From the NCBI GenBank assembly GCA_038142525.1, contig JAYQKE010000025.1, positions 1 to 20,894 on the forward strand: 20,894 nucleotides of DNA, in the 5' to 3' direction. The notes beneath the pieces are model-generated. The model was not told the DNA's origin, searched no databases, and worked only from the letters and a program-made list of their open reading frames with translations. Positions 1 to 8,181 of this stretch are shown here, piece after piece. A program made the position numbers and the translations under genes. Each line of letters opens with the position of its first letter. The first letter of the stretch is position 1. Origin of the DNA: CAJQHK01 sp038142525 (lineage in GTDB: Bacteria > Pseudomonadota > Alphaproteobacteria > Rickettsiales > UBA1997).

Positions 1-603
1 TACAACATCCTGCATTTTAGCTTCACAACCTTTATTTCCTCCTATGAATATAAGCCTTTTTTCATGATCCATTATCACATCTCCTCCCGACATATATCCT
101 TGAACTTCTATAACTTTAGCACCGTATTTTTCTGCTATTTTTCTAACTGCAATTTTTTGTTGCTCATCATCCATTGCTTTTCCTTTTGTATCATGTACAA
201 CAACTACATCATGACTTGGTTGAGACAGTCTTTCACCTCCCTTTGTTAATCTTTCATCGAATCTTTTTAAACGTGTTTCAAAAATTTCTTCCTCTCTTTC
301 ATCACCAGGATCTACTTCATTTCTACATGGTGCAAAATCTGGAGCCATATCTTGACCAGAAAAAAACTTACCTTCAGCAAAAAAACCAAAATCTCTTGTG
401 TTTACTACATAAGGACTTTGCGGATGAGAACCTTTTATTCTAAAAGTTTCTAATTTTAACCCAACCTCTTCCAGCTCTCTTTTAAGATGATTATTTGCAT
501 ATTCACCGCCCTTATCATCAGATATTAAGCTGAAAAATTTCTTTTCAGCATTGACAAACATAAAAGCTGACAATAATGCAACTTTTCCAACTTTTCCTCC
601 CAT
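1..603 (-). CDS. Amidinotransferase / arginine deiminase-fold protein (3' end outside window)
   Basis: An open frame of 201 codons reads leftward from an ATG at 603 and leaves the window without a stop. It is easily missed because it has no stop here. The protein begins MGGKVGKVALLSAFMF. Two blocks resemble the amidinotransferase/arginine deiminase/DDAH fold: VNTRDFGFFAEGKFF (about residues 67-81), like the family's RD..-plus-strand segment, and YMSGGDVIMDHEKRLIFIGG (about 170-189), like the family's (E)GGDVL..... repeat. Known members hydrolyse or transfer amidino groups from arginine, agmatine or methylarginine. The catalytic His and Cys would lie beyond the window edge, so the activity cannot be judged. 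The acidic linker around residues 95-115 is not typical. There is no Shine-Dalgarno motif, but a strong promoter lies directly upstream. A second in-frame ATG sits at codon 15. Family assignment is moderately sure; substrate is unknown. Confidence 0.5.
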   Translation of the reverse strand, partial: MGGKVGKVALLSAFMFVNAEKKFFSLISDDKGGEYANNHLKRELEEVGLKLETFRIKGSHPQSPYVVNTRDFGFFAEGKFFSGQDMAPDFAPCRNEVDPGDEREEEIFETRLKRFDERLTKGGERLSQPSHDVVVVHDTKGKAMDDEQQKIAVRKIAEKYGAKVIEVQGYMSGGDVIMDHEKRLIFIGGNKGCEAKMQDVV

Positions 604-633
604 AGTTATTAAGTAATTTAGTTAAAAGTAATG

Positions 634-663
634 ATTATATCAGAACTTTGGCAAAAATAACAA
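634..663 (-). promoter_or_regulatory. Sigma70-type promoter of the amidinotransferase-like gene
   Basis: On the minus strand a perfect TATAAT (639-634) is preceded by TTGTTA (663-658) with an 18-base spacer. Transcription would start near 627, leaving a leader of about 25 bases before the ATG at 603. This is the best -10 match I found in the window and suggests that the gene is expressed on its own. Confidence 0.55.
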
Positions 664-700
664 AATTAAACAGTTTCAAATCTATAAATTAGATAATTGG

Positions 701-719
701 TTTTTCAGAGGTTCCTTAA
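701..719. repeat. Left copy of 19-bp inverted repeat (insertion-sequence end)
   Basis: The + strand reads TTTTTCAGAGGTTCCTTAA. It is the exact reverse complement of bases 2122-2140. The shared 15-base core GGAACCTCTGAAAAA also forms both arms of the palindrome at 2012-2075. It cuts off the IS630-type transposase reading frame at 705-890. The core behaves like the terminal inverted repeat of an insertion element whose family I cannot name. Confidence 0.6.
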
Positions 720-890
720 AGTAGCTCTAGTAATACCAAATACTGACGACACAACAGATATATTATGATCTTTAGAAGATATAATTGCTTGCAATCTCCT
801 TGCAACCTTTCCAGACTTACCTTGTATTTTAAGAGCAATGTGGCATTTATTTATCAAATTTTCATTGATAATGGCAGATTTTCTGGGCAT
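705..890 (-). pseudogene. IS630-type transposase, N-terminal fragment
   Basis: Sixty-one codons encode MPRKSAIINENLINKCHIAL at the start and then GKVARRLQAIISSKDHNISV and VFGITRATLR. This is the N-terminal helix-turn-helix (DNA-binding) part of IS630/Tc1-mariner-like transposases as found in Rickettsiales. A complete enzyme continues for roughly 100-280 more residues with a DDE catalytic core, which is missing. The frame ends abruptly inside the inverted repeat at 701-719 (its GGAACCTCTGA supplies the stop), so the gene was truncated there by insertion or deletion. No catalytic residue remains, so it is inactive. Confidence 0.6.
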
Positions 891-1127
891 AATTTATTTA
901 ATTTACTTAAATCAATAAATTATAAAAATATTTAATTAATATGTATAGTTATTTTTGATAATTAGTATAACTTATTATTGGCCAGAGAAATATTGTTATA
1001 TTATTGCTTATTCAGATTTCTAATAAGGTTTTTGAATTTGATGTATCTTTCTTTAAATTCCGATAATCAGTTGAAAGATTATTAATTTTTTTTCAAAGCA
1101 TCTAATCTAGAATTATTAATCTAATCA

Positions 1128-1235
1128 TTAAATATTCAATATTGTTACATCAGTTACATCCTCATCAATCATCTCAGATATAATCTCTAAATTAATAACT
1201 CTATTGATAAATGGACTTTCTTCTATAATCTTCTT
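1128..1235 (-). pseudogene. C-terminal gene remnant cut off at the IS1 boundary
   Basis: On the minus strand 35 sense codons run from the exact left edge of the IS1-family element (1235) to a TAA at 1128. The peptide, including EMIDEDVTDVTILNI at its end, has ordinary acidic protein composition. It could be the 3' end of a gene disrupted by the IS1 insertion. No family is recognised, and a chance open stretch of this length is possible in AT-rich DNA. The rest of the gene is not found on the other side of the element. Confidence 0.25.
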
Positions 1236-2004
1236 GGCATTGTTAATTTACAATAGATTTTACTAGCAATTAACATCATTGAGCATAAAATAAGCATTTT
1301 AACTCAATAAATCAAACTATGAAATGTTTAAAATGCTCCAGTTCTAACGTTTGCAAAAATGGTAAAATGTACGGAATGCAACACGCTATAAGTGTAAAGA
1401 TTGCAATTATAATTATACAAAAGGCAGAAATTCTAAAGATAGATCAATAAAAAGATTTGCCCTGGAGTTGTACCTAGAGGGTCTAGGATTTAGATCTATA
1501 GGAAGAATTCTCAAGGTTAGTCATGTAAGTATCTTTAACTGGATCAAGCAATATGGTCAAAATCTTGATTTATTGCAAAATAGCCATGAAATATGCGTAA
1601 CTGAGATAGATGAAATGCACAGCTATATTGGTTCAAAAAAAACTCTGTCTGGATCTGGATTGCTGTTGATAGATATGCAAAAGAATTCATCAACTTCGTT
1701 GTTGGCGACAGATCTACAAGAACTGGAAAAGAACTTTGGGAAGGAGTAAAAGACAGAGCTAAAGGCATTATAGCAACGGATTATTGGAAACCGTATGAGA
1801 AATTTGTTCCTAAGGATAAGCATATTCAATCCAAGGCACATACTTATACTATCGAGGGCTATAATAGCTTGTTCAGACACTTCTTGGCTAGAATGAGAAG
1901 AAAGAGCAAATGCTACTCTAAATCAATAAAGATGCTTGAATATTCAGTAAAATTATTGATTTTAAAGAGAAATGGCTTATTATCTATTTTGGATTAACAA
2001 TGCC
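1236..2004 (+). mobile_element. IS1-family insertion sequence, 769 bp
   Basis: The element is bounded by imperfect inverted repeats of about 21 bases. The left end reads GGCATTGTTAATTTACAATAG from 1236. The right end, read on the minus strand from 2004, is GGCATTGTTAATCCAAAATAG. Length (769 bp) matches the classic size of IS1 (768 bp). It contains one transposase gene in the + direction. I see no 8-9 bp target duplication: the left flank ends ATCTTCTT and the right flank begins TAGTAAAG. Absence of the duplication fits an old insertion or a later rearrangement. Confidence 0.75.
1319..1997 (+). pseudogene. IS1-family transposase, two frame breaks
   Basis: The product is a fused InsA-InsB type transposase. 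Starting at ATG 1319, a CxxC zinc finger (MKCLKCSSSNVC, then YKCKDCNYNY) is followed by the helix-turn-helix LEGLGFRSIGRILKVSHVSI. The DDE core follows (IDEMHSYIGSKK, then VWIWIAVDRYAKEF) and ends with ARMRRKSKCYSKSIKMLEYS before TAA at 1995-1997. Two frame changes are needed. A base is missing near 1380, between GMQ and TRYKCKDC. A -1 shift is needed at the A8 run 1635-1642, directly before CTCTG. The second could be a programmed -1 slip, which IS1 uses at an A6C site, although here it lies further downstream than in IS1. The first has no such explanation, so the gene is probably non-functional unless it is a sequencing error. Confidence 0.8.
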
Positions 2005-2011
2005 TAGTAAA

Positions 2012-2075
2012 GGAACCTCTGAAAAACTAAAATTGTATTTAGCAAAATTGGAATTTTTAGTTTTTCAGAGGTTCC
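2012..2075. repeat. MITE-like 64-bp palindromic element
   Basis: Two arms of about 23 bases, GGAACCTCTGAAAAACTAAA going inward from the left and the same sequence from the right (with one extra A), enclose roughly 17 bases. Possible target duplication TAAA lies at 2008-2011 and 2076-2079. The arms share the 15-base core seen at 701-719 and 2122-2140. This looks like a miniature non-autonomous element mobilised by the transposase that owns these ends. It starts only 7 bases beyond the IS1 element. Confidence 0.6.
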
Positions 2076-2121
2076 TAAAATACTTGATATTGTGAGCAAT
2101 TAAAATTACCATGGATTTTTA

Positions 2122-2140
2122 TTAAGGAACCTCTGAAAAA
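2122..2140. repeat. Right copy of 19-bp inverted repeat, upstream of trpE
   Basis: The + strand reads TTAAGGAACCTCTGAAAAA, the exact reverse complement of 701-719. It ends 25 bases before the probable trpE start. The trpE reading frame stays open back into this repeat, so the element may have removed or replaced the native trpE leader and start region. Confidence 0.6.
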
Positions 2141-2165
2141 TAAAGGAAAATTAATAGTAAATATT

Positions 2166-3636
2166 GTGAAAGAACAAATTATTAAAAATCTAAAAAAGCA
2201 AAAAGCAGCAATTCTTAAAGTTAAAATTGCAGCAGATTTAACCACGCCAGTTTTAACTTTTTTTAAAATTAAAACAACATTTTCCAAAAAACAATTTTCT
2301 TTATGAATCGGTTGAAAAAGGTAAAAACAAAGCTAGATTTTCAATAATTGGTCTCAAACCTGATTTAATGTGGAAAATTAAGGATAAAATTGCCTATCTC
2401 AATGAAGATTTTGCCTATAATCCTGACAATTTTACTAAAATTAAGGAAAATCCTTTGGAAAATCTTAGAAAATTAATAAATTCTTCTAAAATTGATGATT
2501 TAGAATCTGATTTACCCGTTGAATCTGGTCTTTTGGCTATATGTCTTATGATATGATCAAATTCATGGAAAATATTGGCGATAATTGTCAAAAGGACGAA
2601 ATTAATATTCCTGATTCTATTTTTATCAGGCCAAAAATTTTGGTCATCTTTGATTCTTTATTTGATGTAATTTACATTACTGCAAAGAATTTTTCCAAAA
2701 AATAATCAAAATCCAGAAGATCTCTATCAAAAAGCTCAAAATAATATTGAAGAAATTATTGAAATCATCAACTCACCTTTTGAAGGTTCTAAAATTGATT
2801 TGGGAGATAAAAAAACTACATTTAAGCATCATTTAACTGAGTCAAAATATCAAAATATGGTACAAAAAGCCAAAGATTACATTAGTGCTGGCGATGCTTT
2901 ACAAATTTTAATTTCTCAAAGATTTTCAGCTGATTTTAATCAAGAAAAATCCTTTGATTTTTACCGCTCTTTACGCTCCATCAACCCTTCTCCTTTTATG
3001 TTTTTTGTTAATTTTGATGATTTTAACATAATTGGCTCAAGCCCAGAAATTCTAAGCTCTCTTAAAAATAACAAAGTTACTATTCGCCCCTTGGCTGGCA
3101 CCAGAAAAAGAGGAAAGGATGAATTTGAGGATAAAAAAAATGCCAAGGATTTACTTTCTGACAAAAAGGAAATTGCCGAACATTTAATGCTAATTGATCT
3201 TGGGCGCAATGATGTTGGAAAAATCTGTAAAGAGCAAACGGTTAAGGTTACTGAAAAAATGCTTATTGAATATTATTCTCATGTTATGCATATCAGCTCC
3301 AATGTTGAGGGAGAAATTTTACCTGATAAGGATGGGCTAGATGTTTTAATCAGCTCCTTTCCAGCAGGAACTGTTAGCGGAGCACCAAAAATTCGGGCCA
3401 TGCAAATTATTGAAGAAATTGAAGGAGAGAAAAGAGGATTTTACGCTGGATCAGTTGGTTATTTTTCCGCTAATGGCGATATGGAACATTGCATTTGCCT
3501 ACGCACCTGCCTTATTAAAAATAATAAAATCTATCTTCATTCTGGCGCTGGCATTGTTTATGATTCTATTCCTGAGTCAGAATATCAAGAATGTTTAAAT
3601 AAAGCTGCCGCCTTAATGCAAGCAATCGAGCAGTAA
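2166..3636 (+). pseudogene. trpE: Anthranilate synthase component I, frameshifted
   Basis: TrpE makes anthranilate from chorismate, the first step of tryptophan synthesis. The C-terminal catalytic half (from about 2800) is intact. It has SAGDALQILISQRF, RPLAGTRKRG, LIDLGRNDVGK, HVMHISS, FPAGTVSGAPKIRAM and the closing HSGAGIVYDS. The LAGTR sequence favours TrpE over PabB. The N-terminal half has FLYESVEKG, corresponding to the feedback-binding LLES region. It is broken by three single-base indels: an extra A near 2271-2274, a missing T at 2531-2534 and an extra A near 2684-2686. Restoring them gives a continuous protein of about 490 residues, normal for the family. The likely start is GTG 2166, although the frame is open further upstream into the inverted repeat. 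No trpG or trpD follows. The gene is convergent with gshA, 28 bases away. Confidence 0.85.
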
Positions 3637-3664
3637 AACTAAACTATTATAAAGAAGCTTCTGC

Positions 3665-4891
3665 TTAATATTCTTCTAAACTAGTAGCAAGGGCAGAAAT
3701 TCTAGCTATTATTTCATAAATTTTAATAATTTCTTGTCTTGATGCACCAAGATTAATATCACTATCATTTAAAATATTTAAATCACTAAATTCCATAGTG
3801 CCAGAATTAAGATTACTCCTTTCATCACGAGCCTGATTATAGCGAAATAAATTACCAACAACTTCACCACCAACCATATAAATCATTGGTTCAGCATTAA
3901 AGCCTTTAATCCTATCAATAGTTGGTACGCCCTCTTGAATAATAACTCGATGATTTTGAATATTACCCTTTAACATATTCATCTTATTGCGATTTTTTTT
4001 ATTTAAAGAAACCAACTCATCAGACGAACTAACATTCATAATAGCCATGCCATAAGTACCACTATCAGCTTTAATAAAACAATATGGGTCAGATTTTATC
4101 TGATATTGCTGATATTTTTCTTTTAACTGATCAAGAATTTTAGCAGTTTTAATAACCAAATTATCCATACCAATTTGCTGTTTAAAATTAAGATTATCTG
4201 CTATATCAAATTTGGTCGAAATCAACCATGAATCAATTTCAATTAAATTAGCAAATTCCTTCGCCAATAAATTGTAATTTCTAAAATGCTCTGCTTTTGA
4301 CCGGATAAACCAACCAAAATCAGGGCTTGGAATAATTTTCTGCTCTATATTTTGTAATATTTCAGTAATTCCATCAGTAAAATCATTATTAGAAATAATT
4401 AAATCAGGATTAAAATCATTTTTGGTTAAAATTCGATTATCTTTTTTGATAATTTTATTAATTTTAATCTTTTGATTATTTTCTAGATCAATTTCTAAAA
4501 TATCAGAAATTTCAGGATTTAAATTAGCAATTTCTACTGCATAATCAGCATCTAAAATAATATTTTTTAGTGATAAAACATTCTCAAGATATCGAAGATT
4601 TTTAGTGTGAGATTCGGCAATGATCAGAATTTTTTGAACCTTAGGAAAATTTTTATTCAAATATTCTTTTACTTTTGCACTAGCAATTTTTTTAGATTCT
4701 TCAGATAAATGATTAAAACCAGCAGGAAAGCAATTATTATCAATTGGTGCAATCTTATGACCAAAATGACGAATATCCACCGAATTATAAAAATGTAAAT
4801 TGGTATTTTTTGATTTTTCAGCAAACCAATCAGAGATTTGAGATTTTTTGGAAGATATTTTATTTAGGAGAATTTGATGGATATTATTCAT
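3665..4891 (-). CDS. gshA: Glutamate-cysteine ligase, GshA (Acidithiobacillus-type family)
   Basis: GshA ATP-dependently joins glutamate and cysteine, the first step of glutathione synthesis in the cytoplasm. The 408-residue protein has DNNCFPAGFNHL (51-62) and the ATP-grasp-like block FIKADSGTYGMAIMNV (272-287). Both are characteristic of the proteobacterial GshA family that is unrelated to the E. coli enzyme. The length fits the family (about 400-430). The ATG overlaps the pgeF stop by one base (TAATG), so the two are probably translationally coupled. A glutathione S-transferase gene lies 3.3 kb away at 8182, consistent with active glutathione use. No frame break is present. Confidence 0.85.
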   Translation of the reverse strand: MNNIHQILLNKISSKKSQISDWFAEKSKNTNLHFYNSVDIRHFGHKIAPIDNNCFPAGFNHLSEESKKIASAKVKEYLNKNFPKVQKILIIAESHTKNLRYLENVLSLKNIILDADYAVEIANLNPEISDILEIDLENNQKIKINKIIKKDNRILTKNDFNPDLIISNNDFTDGITEILQNIEQKIIPSPDFGWFIRSKAEHFRNYNLLAKEFANLIEIDSWLISTKFDIADNLNFKQQIGMDNLVIKTAKILDQLKEKYQQYQIKSDPYCFIKADSGTYGMAIMNVSSSDELVSLNKKNRNKMNMLKGNIQNHRVIIQEGVPTIDRIKGFNAEPMIYMVGGEVVGNLFRYNQARDERSNLNSGTMEFSDLNILNDSDINLGASRQEIIKIYEIIARISALATSLEEY

Positions 4892-5523
4892 TAATCTAAC
4901 TTTATATATGAAATATTTCTGCCATCTTCTTTTTTACCATGACAAAAAGAACGATAGCTATGATAGTATTTTGAAGGATAAGTATCAATCAATTCATCAT
5001 TTATTTTTGTAATTGCTGTTATTTTTAGCTTTTCTTTAACAAAATTGGGTAAATTAAAAAGGAAATACCCCGATTTTGTCGGATCTTCTTTAAAGAATTT
5101 TTGGAATTTTTGATCTTGAGCAATAAAATCATCATAAAATTCCTGTGAAATTTGATAAGATTCTTGTCTAATGCAAGGCCCAATAATTGCTTGAATATTT
5201 TCTGTTTTAGAACCTAATTTTTGCATTTCTTCAATAGTATTTTTAATAATATCAGATTTAGCGCCACGCCAACCAGCATGAACGGCTCCACAAATAGCAT
5301 CATTATCTGTTGAAAATAATAAAATTGGTACACAATCAGCTGTTTTTAGGCCGATTTTTAGATTCTTTTGATTGGTAATAATAGCATCAGCTTTTATTTC
5401 ATCATTTTTTGGAATAATACTCTTTTGATCAATTACTAAGACTTTATTACTATGAACTTGATGAAGTAGGAAAATATCCTCTGGTCTTTTTTGATTATTA
5501 CCCAAAAATTGATAGGAGAACAT
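4891..5523 (-). CDS. pgeF: Multicopper polyphenol oxidase-type / peptidoglycan-editing factor PgeF
   Basis: This 210-residue protein belongs to the DUF152/YfiH family. E. coli YfiH (PgeF) removes cytoplasmic muropeptide precursors carrying the wrong amino acid. Other members show purine-nucleoside phosphorylase or laccase-like activity. Signature residues are visible: HQVH (21-24), TADCVPILL with Cys64, AVHAGWRG with His82, GPCI with Cys117, and the closing SYR and GRNIS. His82, Cys117 and Cys64 match the family's metal/active-site set. It is about 30 residues shorter at the N-terminus than many homologues. A stop codon lies in frame just upstream of the ATG, so the start is fixed. It sits 13 bases after nuoF and overlaps gshA by one base. 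Confidence 0.85.
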   Translation of the reverse strand: MFSYQFLGNNQKRPEDIFLLHQVHSNKVLVIDQKSIIPKNDEIKADAIITNQKNLKIGLKTADCVPILLFSTDNDAICGAVHAGWRGAKSDIIKNTIEEMQKLGSKTENIQAIIGPCIRQESYQISQEFYDDFIAQDQKFQKFFKEDPTKSGYFLFNLPNFVKEKLKITAITKINDELIDTYPSKYYHSYRSFCHGKKEDGRNISYIKLD

Positions 5524-5536
5524 GATATTTGGTTAA

Positions 5537-6806
5537 TTAATTGCCAGATTGATAAGCATTAATCCTTTCCTCTATCTCCCCTCTAAAATGTTTGATCAAG
5601 CCCTGAATTGGCCAAAAAGAACATCACCAAGAGCGCAAATTGTATGACCTTCAATTTGTTTGGTCAGATCATATAATTTATCAATCTCTTCAATTTTGGC
5701 ATCACCTCTCACAAAGCGATACATAATACGCTCAAGCCAACCAGTTCCCTCACGACATGGCGTACATTGACCGCAAGATTCATGTTTGTAAAAATGTGAA
5801 AGTCTGGCAATCGCTTCAATAATATCAGTTGACTTATTCATAACAATAATACCAGCAGTTCCAAGACCAGAACCAACTTTTTTCAAAGAATCAAAATCAA
5901 GATTAATATTATCGCAAACAGATTTTGGAATAAGAGGAACAGAAGATCCGCCAGGAATAACAGCCAAGAGATTATCCCAACCACCAATCACACCGCCACA
6001 ATATTCATCAATCAAGGTGCGAAGCGGAATACCCATCTCCTCCTCAACATTGCAAGGATTATTGACATGACCAGAAATACAAAAAATCTTTGTACCCTTA
6101 TTATTTTCAGGACCAATTGAGGCAAACCAATCTGCCCCACGCCTTAAAATTGTTGGTACAACAGCAATTGATTCTACATTATTAATAATAGTTGGACAAC
6201 CATATAGGCCAATAATTGCAGGGAATGGCGGTTTTAAACGGGGTTGACCTTTATTACCTTCCAAACTTTCCAAAAGAGCAGTTTCTTCACCACAAATATA
6301 AGCACCAGCACCACGATGAATATAAATATCTACATCCCAACCAAGAATAGAATTTTTTCCAATTAATTTTGCTTCATAAGCCTCATCAATGGCCCTTTGT
6401 AAAGCCACAGCTTCATTGTAATATTCCCCCCTAATATAAACATAACAAATATGAGAATTAATAGCACGACAGCCATAAATAATACCCTCCAGTAATTTAT
6501 GAGGTTCATAACGCAAAATATCACGATCTTTACAAGTTCCAGGCTCAGATTCATCAGCATTAACCACTAAATAATGTGGTTTTTCAACCTTTTTTGGTGC
6601 AAAAGACCATTTAAGACCAGTGGCAAAACCAGCACCACCACGACCCCTAAGACCAGAAGCTTTAATTTGCTCAATTAACCATTCAGAACCTTTTTCTAAA
6701 AAATTTATTGTATCTTTCCAATCACCTCTTGATTTTGCAAAGCAGTTAAATCTGGAGAATCATTACCTAAAAGATTAGTAAAAATTCTATTTTCTTCTTT
6801 AATCAT
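5537..6806 (-). pseudogene. nuoF: NADH-quinone oxidoreductase subunit F, frameshifted at both ends
   Basis: NuoF is the peripheral complex I subunit that binds FMN, NADH and a 4Fe-4S cluster. The central part is strongly conserved: SGLRGRGGAGFATGLKWSF, VNADESEPGTCKDRD, YIRGEYYNEA, HRGAGAYICGEETALLESLE, then HESCGQCTPCREGTGW supplying three cluster cysteines, and GHTICALGD supplying the fourth. The ATG at 6806 begins MIKEENRIFTNLLGNDSPDL. A base is missing in the T4 run 6733-6736 (+ strand), which brings a premature TAA. A second is missing in the A5 run 5614-5618, after which the normal ending WPIQGLIKHFRGEIEERI continues to TAA at 5537. Repaired length is about 423 residues, normal for NuoF. 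Complex I is central to this kind of bacterium, so loss would be surprising and sequencing error is likely. Confidence 0.9.
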
Positions 6807-6900
6807 GAATAAAATTTAGTGTTAATTTTCTGTAATTTTTGCAAGATTATCCTTTTTTAGAGAGATATCAAGAAAAAATTTTAAGGAATTGAAATTTATT

Positions 6901-6928
6901 TTGAATTAATAGAGAATAGTGATATTAG
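6901..6928 (+). promoter_or_regulatory. Possible promoter of lpxI
   Basis: TTGAAT (6901-6906) and TATTAG (6923-6928) are separated by 16 bases, and the lpxI ATG follows 22 bases later. The match is modest and AT-rich sequence gives such hits easily. The gap between the divergent nuoF and lpxI starts (6807-6950) must nevertheless carry promoters for both. Confidence 0.3.
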
Positions 6929-6950
6929 CAATAAAACCTTCTTACAATAT

Positions 6951-7769
6951 ATGACAATTTGCATCATAGCCGGAAAAGGTGATTTACCAAAAATGGCTAT
7001 TAAAAAATTACAATCCGAAAATAAAAAATTTCATTTAGTTTTAATTGAAGGGCAAGATTATAATGAAGAAATTAAACAATATCCACATCAATTTTTTCCT
7101 TTTGGCCATATTGGCAAATTCTTAAAATTTACTAAAAAACATAAAATTTCTAAAATTGTCATGATCGGTGCAGTTAAAAAACCATCACTTGCAGCTTTAA
7201 AATTTGACAAAACTGGCATGATTTTACTCTCCAAAATTCTTAAACAAAGATTATTTGGAGATGATAATTTATTATCAACCATCATTGATTTTTTGAAAAA
7301 AAAGGGTTAAAAATTATTGGCATTGAAGAAATTATTGATAATTTATTGGTAGAAAAAGGTATTTTAGGAGAAATAAATCCTGATAAATATCATCTTAAAG
7401 ATATTGAAATTGGCAAAAATTCCTTAAAAATCACATCTAATTTAGATTTAGGACAGTCAATTATTATTGTGCAACAAAAAGTTATTTTAGCAATTGAAGG
7501 CTTAGAGGGAACTGATGAATTAATTAAAAGATCCAAAAAACTGCAATTTGATTCAGGCTCCAAAGCTATTTTGATAAAAATGAAAAAATCTGGACAAAAT
7601 AGAAAAGTTGATCTACCAGCTTTTGGCCTTGAAACTATTAAAAATTTAGTAAAAAATAATTTTGCTGGTCTTTGCTTTAGAAGCAGGATCTTGCATGATT
7701 ATCAATAAAAAAGAAGTAATAAAATATGCTAATAAATATGGAATTTTTATTTTAGGTGTCGAAAATTAA
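6951..7769 (+). pseudogene. lpxI: UDP-2,3-diacylglucosamine pyrophosphatase LpxI, frameshifted
   Basis: LpxI hydrolyses UDP-2,3-diacylglucosamine to lipid X in lipid A synthesis, replacing LpxH in alphaproteobacteria. The N-terminal domain opens MTICIIAGKGDLPKMAIKKL, and HIGKFLKFTKKHKISKIVMI and LFGDDNLLSTIIDFLKKKG follow. After a missing base in the A8 run 7296-7303, the C-terminal domain (formerly DUF1009) continues with IIGIEEIID, DLGQSIIIVQQKVILAIEGL and EGTDELIKRS. An extra T in 7671-7673 breaks the end, where the corrected frame reads FAGLALEAGSCMII and stops at 7767-7769. Repaired length is about 272 residues, as expected. The end overlaps the yraN start by 14 bases. Presence of LpxI implies a lipid A-containing outer membrane. 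Confidence 0.85.
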
Positions 7770-8106
7770 ATTTTATAAATTTGGTCTTTTAGCAGAAATT
7801 ATTGCAGTTATTTTTCTAAAATTAAAATTCTATAAAATTATCAAGAGAAATTATAGAAATAAATTAGGAGAAATTGACATCATTGCTGTAAAAAATAAGA
7901 CTTTAATTGCCATTGAAGTCAAAGCTAGAAAAAAAATCAGATCATTTGAAGAAATTTTAACAAAAAATCAAATGAATCGCATTAAAAGATCAATAAATAT
8001 TTTTTATGCTAAAAAGAAATATTACGGTAAATATGATATCAGATTTGATTTAATTATTATCAAACCCTATAAATTACCATTACATTTAAAAAATTATTGG
8101 AGTTGA
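7756..8106 (+). CDS. yraN: UPF0102 / YraN-family endonuclease-like protein
   Basis: A 116-residue YraN-family protein, related by fold to restriction-type nucleases and Holliday-junction resolvases; its cellular role is not established. The core NYRNKLGEIDIIAVKNKTLI (residues 32-51) and IEVKAR (53-58) carry the family's Glu-Ile-Asp and E-x-K active-site pattern. The start is GTG 7756, inside the last codons of lpxI, which implies coupled expression. Length is normal (about 115-125). It contains no frame break even though both neighbours do. Confidence 0.85.
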   Translation: MSKIKFYKFGLLAEIIAVIFLKLKFYKIIKRNYRNKLGEIDIIAVKNKTLIAIEVKARKKIRSFEEILTKNQMNRIKRSINIFYAKKKYYGKYDIRFDLIIIKPYKLPLHLKNYWS

Positions 8107-8181
8107 AGATCAAGATTAATTCTTTGCTGGGGATCACAAATATTGAACCAATAATTTAAAATAAAGATTTTTCTAAAAATA

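Noticed and set aside
174..443. Plus-strand open frame of 89 codons in the first 0.5 kb
   Set aside because: It lies wholly opposite the longer minus-strand amidinotransferase-like frame, which has recognisable motifs and a promoter; the plus-strand translation has no protein-like pattern.
705..719. The end of the 61-codon frame as a natural C-terminus of a small regulatory protein
   Set aside because: The last residues are encoded by the inverted repeat itself, and the rest matches a transposase N-terminus, so truncation is the simpler reading.
3637..3664. AGAAGCTTCT palindrome between trpE and gshA as a shared terminator
   Set aside because: The palindrome has no loop and no U-tract on either strand; too weak to call.
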